From positions 31,726 through 95,725 of IMG/VR virus record IMGVR_UViG_3300006750_000004: 64,000 bases of DNA; one strand, 5' to 3'. The notes beneath the pieces were generated by a model. It saw nothing but the letters and a program-made list of their open reading frames with translations, had not been told where the DNA came from and searched no databases. The position numbers were made by a program, and so were the translations under genes. Below, piece by piece: positions 1-8,271 of this stretch (position 1 is its first letter; each line of letters starts with the position of its first letter). The DNA comes from a virus.

Positions 1-105
1 CCAGTTACGGCCTTGCATCAGGTTGTTGAGTTTTTCAGCTGTGTTTAGATAGAGACTTTTTGTCTCCATTCCGCATGGTCCGACTATCCATACAATATCC
101 AGCAT
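1..105 (-). CDS. Partial CDS, N-terminus of an unidentified protein
   Basis: Only the first 35 codons are inside the window; the gene continues beyond base 1. The peptide begins MLDIVWIVGPCGMETKS. The VGPCGMETKS stretch resembles a nucleotide-binding loop but does not match the Walker A pattern exactly. The start is fixed by a TAATG overlap with the stop codon of the glycosyltransferase-DapA gene upstream on the same strand, so the two are probably translationally coupled. Function unknown. Confidence 0.6.
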   Translation of the reverse strand, partial: MLDIVWIVGPCGMETKSLYLNTAEKLNNLMQGRNW

Positions 106-1865
106 TAAAGACCTTCTTTATCCAGTCTGGATTCGATCAGCTGTAGAACTGCTTTGACTGCTTTGACGTGTTCTGGTTTCGCTTCACCAAATGATATCCT
201 GTTGGTTGTTTTTAGTAGACCTTTTACGTTCAAGGCAATTTGGAGTGCGCGGTGCCATCCAATAGGTCCGAAGACCGCGAATAGTGGGTCTTCGTACCGT
301 TCTACTATTTTGTGGGCGGTGGTGGTGAGACCTTCTTTCATGGCGATGTAGAAGGCTTCTTCGATCTGTGGATAAATATTGCCGATTCCACCGAGGAAAT
401 TTTGGGCTCCGGCGGGTTGAGTAAGCAAGTATCGACGACAACTACCTCCCGCCGGGAAGATGAGAAATTTGTGATCAGCTTGGCGGCTTACTTTATAGGC
501 CATTTCATAGGAGGTGCTCTCCTCCTTCATGCCGATAATATTATCGTGTTTCTTGAGTTTGGCGACAATCTCGGGTGTGAAGTTGTATGTGCCACCGGCT
601 ACCGCGTTCCGCATGAACATGCCGTGAACCATTACTGGCACTTTTAGTTTGTCGGCTGCCCTGAAGAAATAACCACACACATCCTCGTCTGAGTAGTACC
701 TGTCTGGGTACATGAGCATAACAGCGTCGGGTTCCCAACTATTGGCGTGGTCAATCCATCTACTTAATAATTTATCTGGAACCGGGGGTAGCCCGAGAAT
801 CTTTGTACCTTGGAATTGGTTGCACGAGGCGTTGAGTGCCTCTATTTCATGGTTCGTCAACATGTTGAAGCGGGCTGTGCCAGCTGTCACCAAGATGATT
901 TTAGCACCGTTCTTATGTAGGTGTTCCAGATAATTTTCGACGGCTACTTGGTCGAAGTCGCCTTGGCTGTCGAATGCTGGTGGAATTGGGTAGATGACAC
1001 CGCTGGTGAATTTTTCTGGGAACATTTCTCGTTTGATTCTGTCTGATATCGTCCAGGGGTATTGTTCGTGCTCGTAATAGTTGAATAATTCGTCGATTCC
1101 TGGTGGGATTTGTAGTTCGTCGGATTCTAGGACTGCGGGGATGTTGTTGGGTTTGCGGTCGTTGTCTGGTCGGACGCATATTTTGGCGTCGATGAGTTTT
1201 TCGAGTGGTTTTTTATACGTACTAAAATACTTACTGTGCATGTCATACCCGTAGAATTGGGCTTTCATCGCCACTTTCTCGAGGTCCATTATTGAGTAGT
1301 GATGGCGGATTCCGATTTCTTTGGGTACGGGCCGGATGTCTTTTGGTGCACTACCGCGAATGATTTGTGGTCGGTGGATTAGGACCAGGCCCTGTTTTTT
1401 CTTGTGGATTCTGGCCGGTCTGTTCCAGAATTTCTTGGTGCCATCTTTAGCCACCACTACGTTGTAATATCTATAGTAATAATATTCGTGGTGTGAATAA
1501 TTGAGTGTTTGAGTTTTGTCGATGTAAGCTCTTGTACCCTCGATACATTCTGGGGTATAGAATTCATCTGCATCGATGTGCCAAACATAATCACCTGTGG
1601 CTTTGTTATAATAGGCAGCCACCATAGCATCCTTACCGACCCATGTATCTTTAGTGATAAGGATAATTTTATTATCTGGATCTGGGAAGTCCCTGATTAT
1701 CTGTAGGGTCTTATCCCTGGTCTTGGGGAACTTGTCACCTAGTTCTGTCGATCGCCCTTCGACTATAATTATTTCATAGGCGTGGGGGTACAGATTAATA
1801 AGCTGTTGACGTATCAGATATGCCTCATTATAACAAATGAGACAAAATGAAATTCGCATTTTCAT
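105..1865 (-). CDS. Glycosyltransferase family 2 / DapA-NanA aldolase fusion
   Basis: 586 aa with two unrelated enzyme domains. Residues 1-240 look like a GT-A family 2 glycosyltransferase: an N-terminal strand with FCLICYNEA, then HIDADEF near residue 97 as the metal-binding DxD-type motif. Residues about 285-580 are a class I aldolase TIM barrel of the dihydrodipicolinate synthase/N-acetylneuraminate lyase family, with the Schiff-base lysine in IIGMKEES (Lys447). The usual catalytic Tyr (YNxP motif) is replaced by VMVHGM, and the TTGE motif reads TAGT, so the substrate or activity may differ from DapA. It may make and attach an unusual sugar acid to a virion or host glycan; this is inference. 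It heads a minus-strand series. Confidence 0.75.
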   Translation of the reverse strand: MKMRISFCLICYNEAYLIRQQLINLYPHAYEIIIVEGRSTELGDKFPKTRDKTLQIIRDFPDPDNKIILITKDTWVGKDAMVAAYYNKATGDYVWHIDADEFYTPECIEGTRAYIDKTQTLNYSHHEYYYYRYYNVVVAKDGTKKFWNRPARIHKKKQGLVLIHRPQIIRGSAPKDIRPVPKEIGIRHHYSIMDLEKVAMKAQFYGYDMHSKYFSTYKKPLEKLIDAKICVRPDNDRKPNNIPAVLESDELQIPPGIDELFNYYEHEQYPWTISDRIKREMFPEKFTSGVIYPIPPAFDSQGDFDQVAVENYLEHLHKNGAKIILVTAGTARFNMLTNHEIEALNASCNQFQGTKILGLPPVPDKLLSRWIDHANSWEPDAVMLMYPDRYYSDEDVCGYFFRAADKLKVPVMVHGMFMRNAVAGGTYNFTPEIVAKLKKHDNIIGMKEESTSYEMAYKVSRQADHKFLIFPAGGSCRRYLLTQPAGAQNFLGGIGNIYPQIEEAFYIAMKEGLTTTAHKIVERYEDPLFAVFGPIGWHRALQIALNVKGLLKTTNRISFGEAKPEHVKAVKAVLQLIESRLDKEGL

Positions 1866-1873
1866 GGCCTATC

Positions 1874-2317
1874 TTAAGTGGACTGACTAGTTGCCCATTT
1901 CCTAAGTAGCCTCATGATGCGGTTTCGTTCACGACGGGCCGCGATATCAGTACAAAAGAGACTAGATTCGGGCATCCATTCATCGTCAGAGTTTGAATAG
2001 AAAAATTCCGCAGTGTCCCGGCTTCGTATAACCTCTACAATAGTAAATGGTTCGACTCGGAATTCTGAGGTCAATAAAGACGTCATAGCCGCAAAGTCCA
2101 TGTGTTGCAATTTGGGCAACTTAGCTTTGCTGTTCCAAAGTCTCTGGTATGGACCGCGTTCATAGAGGACTTTTGGATGATAACTTACCATCCATTTTTG
2201 TTCTTCATCTAAGTCCGGAATGGAGTCTTTGTTGCGAAAGACTACCCACCAGACTGTTTCACCTGTCTTATAGCGAGACAACTCTAGGACCGATGAAATC
2301 CGTTCTTTTCGAACCAT
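1874..2317 (-). CDS. Hypothetical protein, 147 aa
   Basis: No recognised family. Soluble mixed alpha/beta protein with a basic C-terminus (RRERNRIMRLLRKW). It lies 8 bp upstream of the GT2-DapA fusion on the same strand, so the two are probably co-transcribed. Confidence 0.6.
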   Translation of the reverse strand: MVRKERISSVLELSRYKTGETVWWVVFRNKDSIPDLDEEQKWMVSYHPKVLYERGPYQRLWNSKAKLPKLQHMDFAAMTSLLTSEFRVEPFTIVEVIRSRDTAEFFYSNSDDEWMPESSLFCTDIAARRERNRIMRLLRKWATSQST

Positions 2318-2345
2318 TTGGAATGGCCTTGTATGAGCAAGGTTA

Positions 2346-2561
2346 TTATCCGAGAATAACCCTGTTGGTCGCCTGGCTGATAATATCTTCTGCGATTTTC
2401 TTGCTGATTCCTGACGCGACCGCAGTCCAAACCCCGGCCTGGTTTATCTCGATCTGATAATTGCCAGAATTTACATTCTGACCAGGCATTGGGATCGCTC
2501 GGACTGCAGCAGTACCAGCTGCTTTGATTTTTTGAATTGCTTCGTTAACATTTACAGCCAT
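2346..2561 (-). CDS. Hypothetical small protein, 71 aa
   Basis: Short alpha/beta protein beginning MAVNVNEAIQKIKAAG and ending QATNRVILG. In the middle is a strand pair (YQIEINQAGVWTAVASGI). Read on the minus strand, the start is preceded by a purine-rich CCTGGAGTAACCC, which supplies a GGAG ribosome binding site. No function is recognised. It is co-directional with its neighbours. Confidence 0.6.
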   Translation of the reverse strand: MAVNVNEAIQKIKAAGTAAVRAIPMPGQNVNSGNYQIEINQAGVWTAVASGISKKIAEDIISQATNRVILG

Positions 2562-2599
2562 GGGTTACTCCAGGGTCCTGTTCTAGATTAGTTTTGACA

Positions 2600-3430
2600 C
2601 TATTCTATAAGGGCATCGAACGCGTCCAAAGCCATCTGAAACGTCTCCTGTTTTGTGTGGGCGTCTCCATGGCGTCTTCCGAAGGACGGTTCCATTATAT
2701 ACCAGCCATTGTACCCGTTGCCGATGGCGTCTTTTACAGTATAGTCAATCTTGGAGTCCCCAAAACCTGCTGGTTTGAATCCTTTACCTATCTTCAAATC
2801 CCGAACATCGATCGCAGCAACACTGGATTTCAATAATGTCCAATATTTTACGAATGGGTTTTGATTCTTCCTTAGGATAAATTGGGCTGGGTCATAAAGC
2901 AATTTCCAACGTTTGTGTTTGCGGAATTGGTTGGCTAATGCACTAGGTGTATCAAAATATGAATCAAATGTGATTTCGCACACAGGAGTTATATTGGCAG
3001 ATATAGCTTTGGCAGATATCTTGCTCATCCACTCATCAACGAGGGATGTACATTCTTGCTGACATTGTTTACCAATACCAATTCTGACCATTGGGGCCTT
3101 AAAATAGGCTGCCAGATTGAAGATATGATCAATCCGTGATTCACTGATTCGACTCAGGTTATTTGCCGCCTCGTCGCCCAAATCGCTGGCGATCATAATT
3201 ACTGTCATATCCTTGTCGGTTATGATCTTACGTAATTTCTGGCAGGCGGTATCGGCGAGTGTGCCGATATTCCCGGTCCAGATATGTTTTAGAGCTATGT
3301 AGTGAATTCCGAAACCTAGGAGGTTGTCGCAGGAGATGCTAGGGTCTTCTCCGGCTTCCTCAAGATAAGAGGCGACTCGGAGAGTATCACGCACTCTTCC
3401 TGGTTTAGTCGGTATTGTTTGCTTATCCAT
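2600..3430 (-). CDS. Xylose isomerase-like TIM-barrel protein
   Basis: 276 aa resembling the sugar-phosphate isomerase/epimerase (AP endonuclease 2) superfamily. The first barrel strand is DTLRVASYLEEAGEDP, followed by a helix and IHYIALKHIW. Later strands include MTVIMIASDLGD, MVRIGIG, ITPVCEITFD, WKLLYDPAQF, VAAIDVRDLK and GWYIMEPSFG. The acidic and histidine positions expected for a metal site (E, D, H, E) are broadly present. Substrate unknown. It lies just downstream of the PurZ-like gene, so a role in sugar or nucleotide chemistry is plausible. An upstream ORF that could extend it was considered and rejected. Confidence 0.7.
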   Translation of the reverse strand: MDKQTIPTKPGRVRDTLRVASYLEEAGEDPSISCDNLLGFGIHYIALKHIWTGNIGTLADTACQKLRKIITDKDMTVIMIASDLGDEAANNLSRISESRIDHIFNLAAYFKAPMVRIGIGKQCQQECTSLVDEWMSKISAKAISANITPVCEITFDSYFDTPSALANQFRKHKRWKLLYDPAQFILRKNQNPFVKYWTLLKSSVAAIDVRDLKIGKGFKPAGFGDSKIDYTVKDAIGNGYNGWYIMEPSFGRRHGDAHTKQETFQMALDAFDALIE

Positions 3431-3535
3431 TCTATCGGGAACACTCCTGGTGTCTCAATGTTTGTGAGGATGTTACCTGCCCAACACCAACTATATACAG
3501 TGAGACTGCAGTCGCGTACGAGATTACCTGGCATC

Positions 3536-4705
3536 TTAATCCAGGAAGCAAACATGGTTGTTTTGTGGACCGGTTCCAACAATTGTGACTGGAATACCAG
3601 CAATATCTTCAACCATATGTATGAAATCCGTCACCTTTTTAGGTAGTGCACCATATTCGTTGGTGCCATAGCACGACCAATCAATATAATTGGCGAAATT
3701 CAGAGCTATTTTGTTAGCTCCGTTGACGAGAGCAGCTTCTTTGAGCTGTTTCTTCGAGAACGTGAATACACGTCGTAATCTCTTGGTAACGGTGGTTAGT
3801 TCGCCTTTCATCACTTCTGGCGGGGCGTTTGCCTCTCGTGCTATGTTCTCCCACGATGTTTCTTCGTGGTCGTCGTAGTGGCCACCAGAGTGTCCAACCG
3901 TCTTACCGTCTTCGATGACATTGCCGACACGGATTGGTGCGGGTCTGATTACTAAATAGACGTCACCCATAGCAGTATGTGGTAAGCCCATGTCCGCCAA
4001 GTTCTGAATGGCGGTAGTACCCCGACTAGTGCATTGTGGGTAATGTGAGCCATGATTAATGTCGAGAGAGAACCCTTGGGCTCCTTCATGTAGGATAGTA
4101 ACCCCGAAACGTTCCATAAGGACCATCAGCGTTTGTGGCAGGCTCATTCCTTGAACGTAATCAGAAATTTCTGGGTCGACATTATCAATCTTCTTGCCTA
4201 TAGCCGATGGCATGTAACCAGATAGGGCATCATAATCTCGAGCAAGTTTAAGTTCCCTCTTACGCATGATTTTATCTGCGAGAAAGGACCCACAACCCTG
4301 CATTGTGCTGGCTAGGTGTTTAGTACCAGTGGTTAGGTTGCCTTCGGCTTCCTTGTGGGCGTCTGTAATAACTCCAGCTCGTTCGTGGATTGTGAGTTGA
4401 TAGCTGGATTCGGTTTCCTGGATCTCTTTATGCATCTGCTCAATGGTGAATGCTGCACTACACCCCACGACGATGTGTGGATCATATTCTTTGATCCACT
4501 TGCGAAGAATAGCTGCAGAGGGAAGAGCTTTTGCTACAAATTCGTCTTTGCCGTTTTCGTGAACGGCGGTATGGCCCGCATTAGCCATATTCGTAGTTGA
4601 GATGATTCCGGGGCGATAACGTGATGCTATGGCGGTACAAATAAGACCTTTGCCGCAACTACCCCAAGATCCGTCAGTTACTACATTAAATCGCCGGTCT
4701 TGCAT
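3536..4705 (-). CDS. purZ: Adenylosuccinate synthetase family protein, PurZ-like
   Basis: 389 aa related to PurA, which condenses IMP and aspartate. The P-loop region reads DGSWGSCGKGL where E. coli PurA has GTQWGDEGKGK, so the catalytic Asp13 is replaced by Ser16. Also conserved are NAGHT (residues 42-46), the EGAQG-type loop (HEGAQGFSLDINHGSHYP) and a C-terminal GTGP. The guanine-recognition TKLD region is replaced by NKIALNFANYIDW, which argues against GTP as phosphate donor. An Asp-to-Ser change here is, as I recall, characteristic of PurZ, the N6-succino-2-amino-dAMP synthase of aminoadenine (Z) phages. MazZ and DatZ partners are not in this window. A perfect 9-bp hairpin lies in its 5' leader, and CGGAG precedes the start. 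Confidence 0.8.
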   Translation of the reverse strand: MQDRRFNVVTDGSWGSCGKGLICTAIASRYRPGIISTTNMANAGHTAVHENGKDEFVAKALPSAAILRKWIKEYDPHIVVGCSAAFTIEQMHKEIQETESSYQLTIHERAGVITDAHKEAEGNLTTGTKHLASTMQGCGSFLADKIMRKRELKLARDYDALSGYMPSAIGKKIDNVDPEISDYVQGMSLPQTLMVLMERFGVTILHEGAQGFSLDINHGSHYPQCTSRGTTAIQNLADMGLPHTAMGDVYLVIRPAPIRVGNVIEDGKTVGHSGGHYDDHEETSWENIAREANAPPEVMKGELTTVTKRLRRVFTFSKKQLKEAALVNGANKIALNFANYIDWSCYGTNEYGALPKKVTDFIHMVEDIAGIPVTIVGTGPQNNHVCFLD

Positions 4706-4732
4706 TTTCGTCTCCGTAGTTGTGTTGCGTTT

Positions 4733-4760
4733 TCATCACAGCATCTCAATACTGTGATGA
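4733..4760 (-). promoter_or_regulatory. Leader hairpin upstream of the PurZ-like gene
   Basis: A perfect 9-bp inverted repeat (TCATCACAG at 4733-4741 with CTGTGATGA at 4752-4760, 10-nt loop) lies between the 128-aa gene and the PurZ-like start. No T-run follows on the minus strand, so it is not a typical intrinsic terminator. It may be a protein-binding site or an mRNA hairpin. Function inferred only. Confidence 0.4.
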
Positions 4761-4780
4761 CTCGAAAACTTAACATACAA

Positions 4781-5167
4781 CTATGTGGTGCGGAGAGCTC
4801 TAGATCCTGGAATATCATAGCCATCTTTATCCCAACCATAGACTTGGGCGGCAACATTTACTTCGTCTAGAGTATCGACGGCTGGTTTTAGCAGTTGTTG
4901 TAGTGCATCGGGTAGATTCATTATCCGTATGACTATATCAACAACTTTTCCCTCACTGGAGCGAATAAGTTGCTGCACGGCTACCAAATTCTTCTGTTGC
5001 AACAATCTTTTTATACGTTGAGCCAGCAAGACTGCCCGAAGTTCGGTCGCCTTTTGTTCTAGATCACCTTGTAAGGCATTCCTTTGCGTCTCAAGCCAAT
5101 CATCGTGTCGTGCGAGTAAGTCGGCATCCTCGCCCAACTCATTGATCTGAGTCAGCAAGTGATTCAT
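4781..5167 (-). CDS. Hypothetical helical protein, 128 aa
   Basis: Predominantly alpha-helical, with heptad-like Leu/Gln-rich stretches (residues about 20-70) suggesting a coiled coil. No family recognised. Its start overlaps the end of the upstream zinc-ribbon gene by 29 bp, which suggests coupled translation. Confidence 0.6.
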   Translation of the reverse strand: MNHLLTQINELGEDADLLARHDDWLETQRNALQGDLEQKATELRAVLLAQRIKRLLQQKNLVAVQQLIRSSEGKVVDIVIRIMNLPDALQQLLKPAVDTLDEVNVAAQVYGWDKDGYDIPGSRALRTT

Positions 5168-5507
5168 CGATTTTCCTTACCCAATCTTCTGGTACCCATA
5201 GCCTCTTCCCCAGAATTTCGAGATGATAATGTTTGTGTTTACGGCCACAAATGAGGGCAATTTCATTGTGCCAAGGATGTTCTTCATTTACCAGGAGAAC
5301 AATTTCTCCTTCTTCCAATACTGGGAGAATGATTGAGAGATTAACTGATCCAGTCTCCTGGATCGTAACGGCGTTTTCTGAAGTCAGTACGAAGGGTTTG
5401 TTGCAATGGTAACAATGGTAGGGACCGGCAAGATCAGTCCTAATAAATTCCCAACCTATGTTTCCACCGCAATGTGGGCAGGCAATATATTTATTGTGTG
5501 GTATCAT
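5139..5507 (-). CDS. Zinc-ribbon hypothetical protein, 122 aa
   Basis: The N-terminus carries a four-cysteine zinc ribbon (CPHCGG near residue 10 and CYHCNK near residue 32). A beta-rich segment follows (SLSIILPVLEEGEIVLLVNEEHPWHNEIALICGRKHKHYHLEILGKRLWVPEDWV, quoted here only to mark the barrel-like region at about residues 55-112). It overlaps both neighbouring genes by a few bases. Function unknown. Confidence 0.65.
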   Translation of the reverse strand: MIPHNKYIACPHCGGNIGWEFIRTDLAGPYHCYHCNKPFVLTSENAVTIQETGSVNLSIILPVLEEGEIVLLVNEEHPWHNEIALICGRKHKHYHLEILGKRLWVPEDWVRKIDESLADSDQ

Positions 5508-6207
5508 TTTCGTTCCCCAGCAATCGCCTTAATTCTTCAGGCTGTTGTTGGAGTTCTTTCACCACATTTTTGGCCTGCAGAAGATTTACAGCGAAGCGGG
5601 CCGCGTCATTGCAAGACGTAATAGTCCTGACGTTATTTATATTGCCACTTAGTTTTATTGGCACCTTAACAATGCTACGGATTGTTTCCATAATTTTATT
5701 ATGGATATCAGGATTGGCCTTACTAACCTGAAGTTTCAGTTGAATATCAGTCCTGACATAAGCTGGCGTCCTGACATCCAACAATGCTTCACACAACGCT
5801 TTAATATTATCATCATCACGGCCATTAACTCCTAGCACAAAACGGACTTCTAAGGATTCGGCGAGATGAGTCTTGATGAATTCTGTGAGTGCTTTAGCTT
5901 CGTTGCGGGAATCTATTTTATTCTTTCCGCCAGTCAGTAAGATTTCGAAGCCATCTGCATCTAGGGCATCTGTGGATAGCCCACGCAGTTTGTTCTGACC
6001 GAAAATTTCCCCTTTAGGCCAATCAATAGGTGTGATTAAAAAATATCGTCCACCCGCCCTACCGCGATAGATCTGGGCTTCGGATGCTAGATCTGGGTGC
6101 ACCACTAGTGCTGGTATTTTGTGTTTTGCGGCAAGTTCTGACGCTTCTGCAAGTTCGTTGGCTTGCATGACGTCGATTTCAAGTCGATTGAGGATTGCTC
6201 CGCCCAT
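5491..6207 (-). CDS. DeoC-like TIM-barrel aldolase-family protein
   Basis: 238 aa from the ATG at 6207 (MGGAILNRLEID); the open frame extends upstream but overlaps the NDT-like gene too far. Strands IPALVVHP, FEILLTGG, RFVLGVNGRD, PAYVRTD and VPIKLSGNI follow the deoxyribose-phosphate aldolase layout. The lysine of the second key strand is present (PIKLSG). The position of the DeoC Schiff-base Lys (FIKTS) reads YVRTD, an Arg, so catalysis may differ or be lost. It overlaps the NDT-like gene by 29 bp, which suggests a linked role in deoxyribose or nucleotide metabolism (inference). Confidence 0.55.
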   Translation of the reverse strand: MGGAILNRLEIDVMQANELAEASELAAKHKIPALVVHPDLASEAQIYRGRAGGRYFLITPIDWPKGEIFGQNKLRGLSTDALDADGFEILLTGGKNKIDSRNEAKALTEFIKTHLAESLEVRFVLGVNGRDDDNIKALCEALLDVRTPAYVRTDIQLKLQVSKANPDIHNKIMETIRSIVKVPIKLSGNINNVRTITSCNDAARFAVNLLQAKNVVKELQQQPEELRRLLGNENDTTQ

Positions 6208-6613
6208 ATTTAGTATCCAAGTAATCAAGAGTAAATTGAACGGCTTTATCCTCGTCCCTAAATCGGGAAACAATTGGCCGATTCTGGACTTCTGGTAAGA
6301 AATAGAATGTTTTCTTCTCCCCCATGGTGTCTTGTTCTGTAAGCAAGACGATCTTGACACCAAAAGCTCTGGCTAAACCCAGTTCACAATGTGAACCTTT
6401 ACGAGCCGGGAACACCATAAAGAATACATCGGCGTTCTTAACACCAGTTTCTTCTGCGAGTCCATACTCTGCCAATTCTTCATCGCTATATACTTGTCCG
6501 TGTGTGGTCCAATCATAAGTTATCTCACATCCAGCTTTTTTGAACCTGGCTTGGAGTTCGTTTGCTCTTTTAGCATTTTGTAGGCTTGTGCCTATATAGA
6601 TTCTACCACGCAT
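6179..6613 (-). CDS. Nucleoside 2-deoxyribosyltransferase-like protein
   Basis: 144 aa, typical length for the family. The N-terminal strand is IYIGTSLQNA, followed by a ligand-contact segment (YDWTTHGQVY), the strand ADVFFMVFPA and the motif GSHCELGLARAFG, whose Glu fits the catalytic nucleophile. The family exchanges bases between deoxynucleosides or hydrolyses modified deoxynucleotides. Next to a PurZ-like synthetase and a DeoC-like barrel, this suggests a small deoxynucleotide-processing cassette. Confidence 0.7.
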   Translation of the reverse strand: MRGRIYIGTSLQNAKRANELQARFKKAGCEITYDWTTHGQVYSDEELAEYGLAEETGVKNADVFFMVFPARKGSHCELGLARAFGVKIVLLTEQDTMGEKKTFYFLPEVQNRPIVSRFRDEDKAVQFTLDYLDTKYGRSNPQST

Positions 6614-6675
6614 TTTGCTTTAATACAACGATTGAGAACGGAACGGCTAATATATTTTAGTTATCGCTATTATGA

Positions 6676-7308
6676 TTAAGCCTTCAAGTATTCATAGCCT
6701 GGCCAATCACGCACATCTTGTAATAAGATCTTTATTTTATTGTGCTCAATAGTCTCTCTAGTATATCCAACATTCCAATCAGGACCGATTTCGGGATCTG
6801 GATAAAGATTTAGGCCATCAATATCGACTTCAAGCATAGAACAATTCCCGCACATACAAGGATGGTGTGGACTACCCACAGCACTAGGCATATGAGGATC
6901 TATAAAGTGACCGAGAAGATTATTAACAGCTTGTTTATCTAAAAACAAATAAATGCGGCCTTTTTCATTGGGTCTCAGACCTTTGGTTTTGATAGATGAT
7001 AAATTTTCGGTTGGTGTGATATGGAATGCAAAACCGGTTGTTTGGAATGATTTAGTATCAGTAATCACAATTCGTAATGAATAATACTTCTTGGGTCCGC
7101 CAGAATGATATGGATTTGTTAACTCTTCCGATCCGATTAAATCCCAACCAATTTTGGTTAATTCTTGGCCCAATGCCTTCGTAGGGGGCGACTCAGAATT
7201 AACCCATATGTGGTCATCAAATGAACCCTTGATAAGAACTTTACCAAGATGTCTCTTGATAATTTCTAAAGCATCATTCTTAGATTCACAAATACTTCGT
7301 AGTTTCAT
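6676..7308 (-). CDS. ART/DarT-fold-like protein with capsid-targeting-type leader
   Basis: 210 aa beginning MKLRSICE-S, matching the leader of the MKLRHITE family and ending in an I-x-E site. A putative ADP-ribosyltransferase-type fold follows: GFAFHITPTENLSSIKTKGL (residues about 92-111), GRIYLFLDK, and a late TRETIEHNKIKIL, a layout like KptA/DarT (H...Y...E). A CMCGNC segment may bind metal. In T4 the packaged ADP-ribosyltransferase Alt also carries a cleaved leader, so this may be an injected host-modifying enzyme. The fold is inferred from motifs only. Confidence 0.5.
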   Translation of the reverse strand: MKLRSICESKNDALEIIKRHLGKVLIKGSFDDHIWVNSESPPTKALGQELTKIGWDLIGSEELTNPYHSGGPKKYYSLRIVITDTKSFQTTGFAFHITPTENLSSIKTKGLRPNEKGRIYLFLDKQAVNNLLGHFIDPHMPSAVGSPHHPCMCGNCSMLEVDIDGLNLYPDPEIGPDWNVGYTRETIEHNKIKILLQDVRDWPGYEYLKA

Positions 7309-7311
7309 ATT

Positions 7312-8271
7312 TTACAGCTTCGCTGCATGTTCCAAGATTGCGTCAACGTTTTTATGGCTCATTTTACCAAACTCGTTGACAAATCCCCAAGGATTATACT
7401 CTGTACAGAAAGTAAATTTTGCACGTTCATCTGGGGATAAGATCTTGGCGGCTGTGTCGTAGTGTTCTGCTTCTTTCTGGAACCTGTCCGCTCGGTTCTT
7501 TGGTTCTACATCGGGATTATCACCGTAGAAGTGTAGTTTCCCGTCTAGACCGTCTGGGTTCATATCACATCCGAAAATATAGATGTGTTCATATCCCATC
7601 CAGAGAGCAATTTGCATCGAAGCATAGACTGAGGACCGTCCGATATGCAATCCTTTGGACATATCGCGACTGAAGCCGTTGCCGCCCAAATTCTTGAACT
7701 GCATGGACTTCTCTTTTTGCTTTTTAATGGCTGTGCTATTAAAAACAAAGCCATTAAAATTTGTCCATAGGTCCTCATGTCTCCGCATTTGAGACCCGTC
7801 AAAGAATGACCAATGTGATGTTGGCCAAAGTCTTGCGTCTGGTTTGTTGATCGACAGAGTGTCGACGTTGGGAATATTGCGGAGTTTCTCGAGTGGTGTT
7901 TCGTTTAGAGATGGCCCATTGCCGACGATGATTAGGATTTTTCCTTTACCAATATTCCTGATCGAGTTGACTTTGGCAATAGATTGGGGGGATACACCTC
8001 TAGAGACGTATCGAACTTTGGTCGCTCGCCTGATACCACGGCGGTTTTTGTGGACTACCGCTCCTGATGGTGGTATTTGTTGTTGTGGTGGCTGTGCTTG
8101 TTGTTTAGCACTTTGCGACCGGATGCGGACTTGCTTCAGTTGCTTTGGTTCAGCAACTTTGGGCTTGCCAACACTTTTGACTACTACTTTGACGGTCGGG
8201 GGGACCCGAACGATGGCCCTTTTACGGACTAGTTGTGGTTTTAGTCGAGATGTTACAACTTGTTTTACCAC
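7312..8271 (-). CDS. DUF115-like protein with basic N-terminal extension
   Basis: 319 aa starting at GTG 8271. Residues 1-100 are basic, Pro/Gln-rich and probably disordered. From about residue 110 there is a Rossmann-like domain with KILIIVGNGPSLNETPLEKL, the hallmark of DUF115/MptE-like and some sialyltransferase-like proteins, then HWSFFDGSQ and YIFGCDMN. Probably involved in glycan or nucleotide-sugar chemistry; the substrate is unknown. The frame stays open upstream, so the start is uncertain. Confidence 0.6.
   Translation of the reverse strand: MVKQVVTSRLKPQLVRKRAIVRVPPTVKVVVKSVGKPKVAEPKQLKQVRIRSQSAKQQAQPPQQQIPPSGAVVHKNRRGIRRATKVRYVSRGVSPQSIAKVNSIRNIGKGKILIIVGNGPSLNETPLEKLRNIPNVDTLSINKPDARLWPTSHWSFFDGSQMRRHEDLWTNFNGFVFNSTAIKKQKEKSMQFKNLGGNGFSRDMSKGLHIGRSSVYASMQIALWMGYEHIYIFGCDMNPDGLDGKLHFYGDNPDVEPKNRADRFQKEAEHYDTAAKILSPDERAKFTFCTEYNPWGFVNEFGKMSHKNVDAILEHAAKL

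Noticed and set aside
3316-3612. 98-aa minus-strand ORF that might supply the N-terminus of the TIM-barrel protein by frameshift
   Set aside because: The 276-aa frame already contains a good first barrel strand (RVASYLEEAGEDP), and the ORF overlaps the PurZ-like gene, so it is probably a shadow.
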